This document shows, one piece after another, positions 1 through 5,843 of a DNA stretch of 5,843 nucleotides. The notes beneath the pieces were generated by a model, which was not told where the DNA came from, searched no databases, and was given only the letters and a program-made list of their open reading frames with translations. Each line of letters opens with the position of its first letter. Within the stretch, counting starts at the first letter, position 1. The position numbers and the translations under genes are program-made. Source of the DNA: Verrucomicrobiota bacterium (GTDB lineage: Bacteria; Verrucomicrobiota; Verrucomicrobiia; Verrucomicrobiales; Verrucomicrobiaceae); the NCBI GenBank assembly GCA_023428335.1, contig JAEYYS010000108.1, positions 1-5,843 of the forward strand, read 5' to 3'.

Positions 1-229
1 CGGCCGCCTCGGCGGGAGCCTCCGCGATGAGCAGGCCGAAGACGGCCTCCTTGAGCAGGCGCACACTTTCGAGGTAGCCGGCCTCGGCCGGGCAGAACTG
101 CAGACTGAGACTGCCGAGGCGGTCCTCCAGCCCGCGCAGCCGGGTCTCTGTGGCGGGGCTGGTGCAGATGGCGAGGATCCTGCAGGCGGGCACCGGCGGG
201 GCGGGGGAGCGGCAGGAAGTCGGCGTCAT
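1..229 (-). CDS. N-terminal part of an unrecognised protein, possibly receiver-like
   Basis: This is the 5' part of a minus-strand gene: ATG at 229-227, 76 complete codons, still open at the window edge. I do not recognise it. After a Pro/Ser/Cys-rich head (residues 1-16) the pattern alternates predicted strands and helices: strand RILAICTS (17-24), an amphipathic helix to about 39, strand SLSLQFC (40-46), a helix around 51-62, and strand VFGLLIAE (63-70). This beta-alpha-beta-alpha-beta order resembles the start of a response-regulator receiver domain. The acidic residues normally following strand 1 are absent, and Glu70 lies roughly where the phospho-accepting Asp would be, so it would be a degenerate receiver if it is one. 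The assignment is weak. A candidate promoter lies directly upstream (245-273). No Shine-Dalgarno sequence is visible before the ATG, so the start is chosen on frame and promoter position only. Confidence 0.5.
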   Translation of the reverse strand, partial: MTPTSCRSPAPPVPACRILAICTSPATETRLRGLEDRLGSLSLQFCPAEAGYLESVRLLKEAVFGLLIAEAPAEAA

Positions 230-244
230 CTTCGCGTGAACTTA

Positions 245-273
245 AGAATACATCGGAACCGATGATTTGTCAC
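245..273 (-). promoter_or_regulatory. Candidate sigma70-type promoter for the left-edge gene
   Basis: Read on the minus strand, GTGACA (273-268, 5 of 6 matches to TTGACA) is followed by a 17-bp spacer and TATTCT (250-245, 4 of 6 matches to TATAAT). The spacing is ideal. The transcript would start around 238, only about 9 nt before the ATG at 229, so the mRNA would be nearly leaderless, which agrees with the lack of a ribosome binding site. The match could be chance, but the site lies in the short gap between two codirectional genes where a promoter is expected. Confidence 0.4.
251..264. promoter_or_regulatory. Perfect palindrome inside the promoter spacer, possible operator
   Basis: CATCGGAACCGATG consists of two perfect 6-bp arms (CATCGG and CCGATG) around a 2-bp centre. 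It fills most of the 17-bp spacer between the candidate -35 and -10 boxes, where a dimeric regulator would block or remodel RNA polymerase. The symmetry is seen directly; the operator role is inferred. The sequence is unrelated to the CTTTGC-type palindromes further right in the window. Confidence 0.35.
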
Positions 274-274
274 T

Positions 275-303
275 GCCTTTCTCCAGGCCCGCTGGCACAA
301 GGC
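275..303 (-). terminator. Stem-loop downstream of the sulfatase gene, weak terminator candidate
   Basis: On the minus strand, 15 nt past the sulfatase stop, the RNA could form an outer 5-bp stem (GCCTT with AAGGC), a symmetric 3x3 internal loop, an inner 4-bp stem (CCAG with CTGG) and a 5-nt loop. No U-run follows, so it is not a standard intrinsic terminator. It may protect the 3' end or be incidental in GC-rich DNA. Confidence 0.25.
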
Positions 304-317
304 TCGCGCGCGGTGGA

Positions 318-1811
<1,494 letters not shown>

Positions 1812-1889
1812 GGTCGCCTAAACGCATGGCTTTGACGGTCTTTGCAACCCGCTTTTTTGTCCGGTCACGCAAGCCCGCCATTGCAAGCC

Positions 1890-1914
1890 GGCGGACGCGG
1901 CGGATGCTGGCGGA
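1890..1914. repeat. Three GGCGGA repeats in the divergent gap
   Basis: GGCGGA occurs at 1890-1895, 1899-1904 and 1909-1914, spaced 9 and 10 bp apart, close to one helical turn. The last copy lies 5 nt before the ATG at 1920 and may serve as the ribosome binding site. The array could be a direct-repeat protein-binding site in the 108-bp gap shared by the sulfatase and the redoxin-amidase pair, or simply GC-rich composition. Confidence 0.3.
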
Positions 1915-1919
1915 CCCGC

Positions 1920-2474
1920 ATGATCGCCAAGCTTTTCCGCCTCTGCCTGTTCGTTGCCGCCTGCGCCCGCGCCGAAGAGCTGCAACTGCCCGACCTCGAT
2001 TCGAAGCTGCACGCGCCGCTGACGGCCGAGGCACGGCCGGCGGTGATTTTCTTTGTCTCGCCGTTCTGTCCGACGGTGCGCTCCTTCATGCCCGAGATTC
2101 TGGCCATTGCCGGGGCGCATGCCGAGCAGGCGCGCTTTTATCTGGTGCATTCGGATCCCGCCGTCACGCCCGAGATCGCCCTGCAGCATGCCGATCTCTT
2201 TCAGGTGAAGCTGCCGGTGCTGCTCGACCGCGAGCAAAAGCTCGCCGTGCACGCCGGGGCGCGCGTTACGCCCGAGGCGGTGCTGGTGGTTGGCGGCGAG
2301 GTGCGTTACCGCGGCCGCATCAACGATCTCTACCTCGGACCGACGAAGCGACAGCGCGCCGCGACCACGCGTGACCTGCGCGATGCCCTTGAGGCCGTGT
2401 TGGCGGGGCGGCCAGTGCCGGAACCGCAGCCGGCGGCGCAGGGCTGCAAGATCAGCGGCCTGCCGACGCCATGA
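1920..2474 (+). CDS. Exported redoxin/thioredoxin-fold protein with a single CP-type cysteine
   Basis: A 184-residue thioredoxin-fold protein. I chose the ATG at 1920 over an in-frame ATG at 1842 because it directly begins a signal peptide (MIAKLFRLCLFVAACARA, probable cleavage near residue 18) and has GGCGGA 5 nt upstream. The fold shows strand AVIFFVS (41-47) leading to Cys50-Pro51, strand ARFYLVHSD (71-79), strand PVLLD (99-103), the TPEA turn with Pro118 in the cis-Pro position, strand VLVVGGE (121-127), then YRGRINDLY (130-138) and a C-terminal helix. The context SPFCP has no second cysteine two residues on, so it is not a CxxC thioredoxin. Cys176, in the near-terminal QGCKI, is the other mature cysteine and could be a partner. 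Similar single-Cys redoxins with a TPEA...YRGRID segment and a terminal 'GC' are, from memory, common in Planctomycetes, Verrucomicrobia and Acidobacteria, with no firm function. Its stop overlaps the amidase start (ATGA), indicating coupled translation. Confidence 0.85.
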   Translation: MIAKLFRLCLFVAACARAEELQLPDLDSKLHAPLTAEARPAVIFFVSPFCPTVRSFMPEILAIAGAHAEQARFYLVHSDPAVTPEIALQHADLFQVKLPVLLDREQKLAVHAGARVTPEAVLVVGGEVRYRGRINDLYLGPTKRQRAATTRDLRDALEAVLAGRPVPEPQPAAQGCKISGLPTP

Positions 2475-4009
2475 AACGGCGCGACCTGCTCGCCGCTGGA
2501 TCCGCGGCCCTGCTGGCGCCGCTGGCGGGCTGCCGGCGGATCCCGCAGGCCGGGCTGCATGCATCCGCGATGCTGGACGGTGGCTGGCGCGCCAGCGAGT
2601 TGGTGGCTGATGCCCTGGCCCGCATCGCCACCTGTGAGCGAAGGGTGCCGGAGCTGCGTGCCGTGGTGGAAGTGAACCCCGAGGCGGAAGCCCTGGCCCG
2701 CGCGCTCGATGCCGCCGCGGTTCGCGGAACGCTGCAGGGTGTGCCGGTGCTGCTCAAGGACAACATCGACACGGCCGACCGCATGCGCACGACCGCGGGC
2801 TCGCTGGCCCTGCTCGATGCACCTGTGCCGGATCGTGATGCCGAAGTCGCGGCCCGCCTGCGCGCGGCGGGAGCGGTTCTGCTCGGCAAGACCAACCTCA
2901 GCGAGTGGGCCAACCTGCGCTCACCCCATTCCACCAGCGGCTGGAGCGCACGCGGCGGCCTGACTCGCAATCCGCACGATCTGCGCCGCAGCGCCAGCGG
3001 CTCCAGTTCGGGTTCTGCGGCGGCGGTGGCTGCCGGCCTGGTGCCGGCCGCACTTGGCACGGAAACCAATGGTTCAATCGTCAGCCCGGCCGCCTGTTGC
3101 GGCATCGTCGGTCTGAAGCCCACTGTCGGTCTGGTCAGCCGCGCCGGCATCATCCCGCTCAGCCGCTGGCAGGACACGGCCGGGCCAATGACTCGCACGG
3201 TGCGCGACGCCGCCCTGCTGTTGAATGCCCTGGCCGGCAGCGATCCTCGCGATCCGTTCACGGCCGAGGCCGACGAGCGGCGAACGGTTGATTACACGGT
3301 TGGTTGCGCGGCCGGAGCCCTGCGTGGCGTGCGGCTCGGTGTGGTGCGTTCGCTCTGTGGTCGCGAACCGCGCGTGCTGGCCGTGTTTGAGCGCGCTCTT
3401 GAGGTGTTGCGCGGAGCGGGTGCGGTGCTGGTCGACAACGTGGAGATCCCCCGTCAGCGCGAGTCCGCGGGCCTGGCCTGGCTGGCGCTGCTGACCGAGT
3501 TTCGCGGCGACTTGAACGCCTACCTGGAAGTGCGGGACGGTCGCGTGCGCTCGCTGGCGGAACTGATCGCCTTCAATGCCTCCCATGCCGACCGTGAAAT
3601 GCCGCATTTTGGCCAGGAGTTCTTCGTGGAGGCGGAGGCGCGGGCCGGTCGGGAGGGCGAGGCCGATGCGGCGCGGCAACGGGCGCGCGATTTGGCTGGA
3701 GCGCAGGGCATCGCTGCCGCCCTGCAGACGCATCGCCTCGACGCCCTCGTCTGTGCCACCAATGATCCGGCAACCCTGATTCGCCTCGACGGCGGCGATC
3801 GCGGGGGACGCACCGCCTCCACTCCGGCCGCCATCGCCGGCTGGCCGCATCTGACCGTGCCCATGGGGGCCGTCGAGGGACTGCCGGTCGGGCTGTCGTT
3901 CTTCGGCGAGGCCTGGTCGGAGGCGCGCCTGCTGGCCTTCGGCCACGCCTTCGAGTGCGCCGCCGGGGTGTTCATGGAACCCGCCTTTGCCGGCCTGGAG
4001 AAAATCTGA
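2471..4009 (+). CDS. Tat-exported lipoprotein amidase (amidase-signature family, peptide-amidase-like)
   Basis: A 512-residue hydrolase of the amidase-signature family, which cleaves C-N amide bonds with a Ser-cisSer-Lys triad. All three are visible: Lys96 in LLKDNID, Ser178 in SGSSSGSAAA and the nucleophile Ser202 in GTETNGSIV; the 24-residue spacing between the two serines matches the family. Further conserved blocks are GKTNLSEWAN (139-148), GLKPTVGLVSR (214-224), QDTAGPMTRTVRDA (234-247) and PHLTVPMG (459-466) near the C-terminus. GTETNGS replaces the more usual GT[DE]TxGS with Asn at position 200. The overall motif set resembles the peptide amidase of Stenotrophomonas (C-terminal amide hydrolysis), so it is unlikely to be GatA. 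The N-terminus has twin arginines (KRRDLL) and a lipobox LAGC with Cys21, suggesting Tat export and lipid anchoring in the envelope. It is translationally coupled to the redoxin gene by ATGA. Its stop codon's last base is the first base of palindrome O1. The natural substrate is unknown. Confidence 0.94.
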   Translation: MKRRDLLAAGSAALLAPLAGCRRIPQAGLHASAMLDGGWRASELVADALARIATCERRVPELRAVVEVNPEAEALARALDAAAVRGTLQGVPVLLKDNIDTADRMRTTAGSLALLDAPVPDRDAEVAARLRAAGAVLLGKTNLSEWANLRSPHSTSGWSARGGLTRNPHDLRRSASGSSSGSAAAVAAGLVPAALGTETNGSIVSPAACCGIVGLKPTVGLVSRAGIIPLSRWQDTAGPMTRTVRDAALLLNALAGSDPRDPFTAEADERRTVDYTVGCAAGALRGVRLGVVRSLCGREPRVLAVFERALEVLRGAGAVLVDNVEIPRQRESAGLAWLALLTEFRGDLNAYLEVRDGRVRSLAELIAFNASHADREMPHFGQEFFVEAEARAGREGEADAARQRARDLAGAQGIAAALQTHRLDALVCATNDPATLIRLDGGDRGGRTASTPAAIAGWPHLTVPMGAVEGLPVGLSFFGEAWSEARLLAFGHAFECAAGVFMEPAFAGLEKI

Positions 4010-4025
4010 CTTTGCATCGCAAAGT
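4009..4025. promoter_or_regulatory. Palindromic operator O1 (ACTTTGCATCGCAAAGT)
   Basis: A perfect inverted repeat with 7-bp arms (ACTTTGC and GCAAAGT) around ATC, beginning on the last base of the amidase stop. It is the best-preserved of three copies in the window and lies 41 bp upstream of the membrane-protein ATG. Its size suits a dimeric winged-helix protein, most simply the regulator at 4709-5008. As RNA it would form a hairpin followed by the T-rich TTCTTGTT, so a secondary role as a weak terminator for the redoxin-amidase pair is possible. Confidence 0.7.
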
Positions 4026-4042
4026 TCTTGTTGCGGGCTTTT

Positions 4043-4059
4043 ACTTTTTGTCGCAAAGT
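4043..4059. promoter_or_regulatory. Palindromic operator O2 (ACTTTTTGTCGCAAAGT)
   Basis: The second copy matches O1 at 14 of 17 positions. The outer ACTTT and AAAGT arms are intact and the inner part of the left arm has diverged. It ends 6 bp before the ATG at 4066, and its centre is 34 bp from that of O1. TTGCGG at 4031-4036 lies 17 bp upstream of CAAAGT (4054-4059), so O2 may overlap the -10 region of the promoter, though that promoter match is poor. Binding here would probably repress the membrane-protein/regulator operon. Confidence 0.65.
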
Positions 4060-4065
4060 GAATCC

Positions 4066-4716
4066 ATGAGCCACCAAGCCGACGCCCTTGAGCATCTGCG
4101 TGTCATCCGTTCACTGATGGAGCAGGCCCACGTCTACCGTGCCATCTCGGCGCCCGCCGCCCTTGCCGGCGGACTGGCCGCCCTCGGACTGTCGCTCTGG
4201 CAGTGGCGTGCAGGCAGCGCCCTGCAGGAGGCCGCCAGCCCGCTGGCCTTTGCGATTCCCTGGCTGGTGCTGCTGGTCCTGGTCTCGGCCTTCAACACGT
4301 TGCTGCTTTGGCGTGAGGCGAGTCGCTGCGGCCGCCCCCTGGTTTCGCCCGGCATGCGCGCCGCCCTGCGCGCCCTGTGTCCGCCGCTGCTGGTGGGCGG
4401 TGTGCTCGGCCTCGGTCTGATGCTGCACTTTCACAATCTGACGCTCGGTGCCCTGGTCTGGGTGCTCTGCCACGGCCTGGCCCTGCTTGCCACTGCCAGC
4501 TTTTCACCGCGCTCACTGGTGCGGCTGGGTTGGGGTTTTGTCGCCGCCGGCCTGACCCTGTTCCTGGCTTGGGCGGGCAACGATCAGGTGCGCCAGCTGC
4601 CCTCCGACGAGGCGCCAGCGGCCGTTGTTCTCGGCCTGACCTTCGGCCTGCTGCATGTGGCCTATGCGGTCGCCGTCTTCCTCAGTCGCCCCACCGATCC
4701 GGACGCCCATGATTGA
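4066..4716 (+). CDS. Six-helix integral membrane protein of unknown function, paired with a winged-helix regulator
   Basis: A 216-residue protein I cannot name. I chose the ATG at 4066 because the longer in-frame reading from 3955 would overlap the amidase end and run through both palindromes. It begins with a soluble amphipathic helix (about residues 5-25, ALEHLRVIRSLMEQAHVYRA). Six likely membrane segments follow at about 27-46, 60-83, 104-122, 125-145, 152-170 and 184-206. Arg-rich loops after segments 2 and 4 (WREASRCGR, SPRSLVR) put the N- and C-termini in the cytoplasm by the positive-inside rule. No transporter, enzyme or metal-binding motif is evident. The 'IRxxMEx...' helix plus six-helix layout recalls small uncharacterised proteins found beside HTH_34 regulators in several phyla; that is recollection, not a search result. 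It overlaps the regulator gene by 8 bp. No Shine-Dalgarno is visible; operator O2 sits just before the start codon. Confidence 0.85.
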   Translation: MSHQADALEHLRVIRSLMEQAHVYRAISAPAALAGGLAALGLSLWQWRAGSALQEAASPLAFAIPWLVLLVLVSAFNTLLLWREASRCGRPLVSPGMRAALRALCPPLLVGGVLGLGLMLHFHNLTLGALVWVLCHGLALLATASFSPRSLVRLGWGFVAAGLTLFLAWAGNDQVRQLPSDEAPAAVVLGLTFGLLHVAYAVAVFLSRPTDPDAHD

Positions 4717-5008
4717 TTTCAGCCAGCTCGACAAGACGATCCACGAGAAGGGCCGGCTGTCGATCATGACCCTGCTGGCCGGTCGCGGCGACTGGGCCTT
4801 CCAGGATCTCAAGGCCGAGCTCGGCATGAGCGACGGCAACCTGATCACGCACCTGCGCACGCTGGCCGCCGCGGGGTACGTGCTCGAGCACCGCGATGAA
4901 AGCGGCAGCCGGCCGCGCACGAGTTATCGGCTGAGTGCCGCGGGTCGGCGCGCCTTCACGGCCTACCTTGACCTGCTCGAACAGATCGTTCGTTCCTCGC
5001 GACCCTGA
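4709..5008 (+). CDS. Small winged-helix transcriptional regulator (HTH_34 / MarR-like)
   Basis: A 99-residue DNA-binding protein, almost wholly one winged-helix domain. Helix 1 covers about residues 6-24 (LDKTIHEKGRLSIMTLL region). Helix 2 (AFQDLKAELG, 30-39) and recognition helix SDGNLITHLRTLAAAG (41-56) form the helix-turn-helix. The wing is about 57-78 (YVLEHRDESGSRPRTSYRLS), and a C-terminal helix (80-97) probably makes the dimer. DGNLxTHLRxLxxAGY and the Arg-rich wing with TxYRLxxxGRxAF are hallmarks of PF13601-type regulators. There is no ligand domain and there are no sensing cysteines, so any signal probably comes through a partner, perhaps the membrane protein encoded just before it. 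The ATG at 4709 is favoured because LDKTIHE follows at the usual distance and the start overlaps the upstream stop (translational coupling). It is the obvious candidate to bind palindromes O1-O3, giving autoregulation; this is inferred. Confidence 0.9.
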   Translation: MIDFSQLDKTIHEKGRLSIMTLLAGRGDWAFQDLKAELGMSDGNLITHLRTLAAAGYVLEHRDESGSRPRTSYRLSAAGRRAFTAYLDLLEQIVRSSRP

Positions 5009-5027
5009 GAAGGTTTTTTGCCTTTAA

Positions 5028-5044
5028 GCTTTGCATGGCAAAGT
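5028..5044. promoter_or_regulatory. Palindromic operator O3 (GCTTTGCATGGCAAAGT) upstream of ispH
   Basis: The third copy matches O1 at 15 of 17 positions and has perfect 6-bp arms CTTTGC and GCAAAG around ATG. It lies in the 64-bp gap between the regulator stop and the ispH start, ending 28 bp before the ispH ATG. It shares the downstream extension GTGAA with O2 (GCAAAGTGAA in both), suggesting the same orientation relative to the controlled gene. TTGCCT at 5018-5023 is a possible -35 box, but no clear -10 was found. Confidence 0.65.
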
Positions 5045-5072
5045 GAAATTCAACCCCAGCAACACACACCTC

Positions 5073-5843
5073 ATGAACCTGCATCTCGCCCGTCATTACG
5101 GCATGTGCTTCGGCGTCCGTGACGCCCTGCGCGCCACCCACGCCGCCGCCGCCCTTGAGCCTGTCACCGTGCTCGGCCAGCTCGTCCACAATCCTGTCGT
5201 CGACCGCCACCTCGCCGCCGCCGGTGTGCGTCCCGGACGGCTCGATGCCCCGGCGAGCACCCAGCGTGTGGTCATCACCGCCCACGGCATCTCGGACGCC
5301 GAGCGCGGGCGCTGGCAGGCGGCGGGACATGCGCTCACCGACACCACCTGTCCGCTGGTGCGCAAGGCCCATGAAGCCCTGGCCCTGCTGGTCGCCGAAG
5401 GCTGTCATCCGGTGGTCATCGGCCAGCCCGGTCACGCCGAGGTACGCGGCCTGATCGGTGATCATCCGGGTGCCTGTGTGATCGACTCGGCAGCCGACCT
5501 GACCGCACTGCCGCATGGGATCGCCCGTTTCGGCGTGGTGGCGCAGACGACCCAGCCGCTCGAACGCGTGCTGGGTTTGCTTGATGTCCTCAAACGGGCG
5601 CGGCCGGCGGCGGAGGTGCGTTTCATGGACACCGTCTGCCGACCGACCAAGCAGCGCCAGGCCGCGCTCGAGGAGCTGGCGACCCAGTGTCAGGCGGTTG
5701 TGGTGGTGGGTGGCCGCAACAGCAACAACACGCGCCAACTGGCCGACAAGGCGCGTGCGCTTGGCCTGCGGGTCTTCGCCGTCGAGACCGCTGCCGAACT
5801 GCAACCGGAAGCCTTCACCGGCCTGCGCGAGGTGGGTGTCACC
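5073..5843 (+). CDS. ispH: 4-hydroxy-3-methylbut-2-enyl diphosphate reductase (IspH/LytB), 3' end outside window
   Basis: The first 257 residues of IspH, the cytoplasmic 4Fe-4S enzyme that makes IPP and DMAPP from HMBPP in the last step of the MEP pathway. All three cluster cysteines are visible: Cys12 in GMCFGVRDA, Cys93 in DTTCPLVRKAH and Cys189 in MDTVCRPT. Substrate-pocket residues are also present: His39 (VHNPVV), His71 (AHGIS), His121 and Glu123 (GHAEVRG), Thr160 (AQTTQP), and Ser217/Asn219 in GGRNSNNTRQL. The second serine of the E. coli NSSN motif is Asn218 here, a position that varies in the family. IspH proteins are usually about 310 residues, so roughly 50, including the last conserved Ser motif, lie beyond the window. 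The ATG at 5073 gives the standard N-terminus. No Shine-Dalgarno is seen; the leader is C/A-rich. Operator O3 just upstream suggests control with the membrane-protein/regulator module. Confidence 0.96.
   Translation, partial: MNLHLARHYGMCFGVRDALRATHAAAALEPVTVLGQLVHNPVVDRHLAAAGVRPGRLDAPASTQRVVITAHGISDAERGRWQAAGHALTDTTCPLVRKAHEALALLVAEGCHPVVIGQPGHAEVRGLIGDHPGACVIDSAADLTALPHGIARFGVVAQTTQPLERVLGLLDVLKRARPAAEVRFMDTVCRPTKQRQAALEELATQCQAVVVVGGRNSNNTRQLADKARALGLRVFAVETAAELQPEAFTGLREVGVT

Noticed and set aside
1840..1847. Half-site CTTTGCAA resembling the O1-O3 operators
   Set aside because: There is no inverted partner at the required spacing, and similar short matches occur inside coding sequence (for example near 4248 and 3984), so chance is the simplest explanation.
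1832..1860. Plus-strand promoter TTGACG with 17-bp spacer and TTTTGT in the divergent gap
   Set aside because: The -35 box is good but the -10 box matches only 3 of 6 positions, so I do not list it as a feature. It remains possible.
1842..1919. Longer redoxin start at the ATG at 1842
   Set aside because: It would add 26 residues of non-signal-like sequence before a clear signal peptide. The ATG at 1920 directly begins that peptide and has a plausible ribosome binding site.
3074..3946. A 290-codon minus-strand open frame inside the amidase gene
   Set aside because: The plus-strand amidase has full catalytic motifs over the same stretch. The minus-strand translation has no family features.
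5010..5026. AAGG...CCTT hairpin with a T-run after the regulator gene as a terminator
   Set aside because: The T-run is in the loop, not after the stem, and the stem is only 4 bp, so it does not look like an intrinsic terminator.
4956..5804. A 282-codon minus-strand open frame covering ispH
   Set aside because: The plus strand encodes IspH with all cluster cysteines; the antisense frame is a by-product of GC-rich codon use.

Overview
This GC-rich window is compact bacterial chromosome with short intergenic gaps. The gene content fits a Verrucomicrobiota or neighbouring PVC-group lineage: a secreted sulfatase, a one-Cys 'TPEA' redoxin-like protein, a Tat-lipoprotein amidase and an IspH of the 'GMCFGV' type. 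My best guess is an Opitutales-like organism. That placement rests on family resemblance read by eye, not on a search.

Layout. On the minus strand, the left edge holds the 5' part of an unrecognised gene (start at 229, running off the window). A plausible sigma70-type promoter with a perfect short palindrome in its spacer lies in front of it. Upstream, also on the minus strand, is a complete type I sulfatase (318-1811) with a Sec signal peptide. A 108-bp divergent gap separates it from a plus-strand pair translated with a 4-bp overlap: an exported redoxin-like protein (1920-2474) and a Tat-exported, probably lipid-anchored amidase-signature enzyme (2471-4009). All three divergent genes encode proteins that act outside the cytoplasm.

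The right part (4010-5843) is the most interesting. A six-helix membrane protein of unknown function (4066-4716) overlaps by 8 bp a 99-residue winged-helix regulator of the HTH_34/MarR-like type (4709-5008). It is followed by the 5' part of ispH (from 5073; MEP isoprenoid pathway, 4Fe-4S reductase), which is cut by the window end. Three near-identical 17-bp palindromes (ACTTTGCATCGCAAAGT and variants) sit only in the two gaps around this pair. Two lie upstream of the membrane-protein gene and one lies between the regulator and ispH. The simplest reading is that they are operators of the encoded winged-helix protein, which would make an autoregulated membrane-protein/regulator module that may also control ispH. 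This is inference; the palindromes themselves are directly visible.

No RNA genes, insertion sequences, CRISPR arrays or prophage genes were seen, and there is no gene-free stretch longer than about 110 bp.
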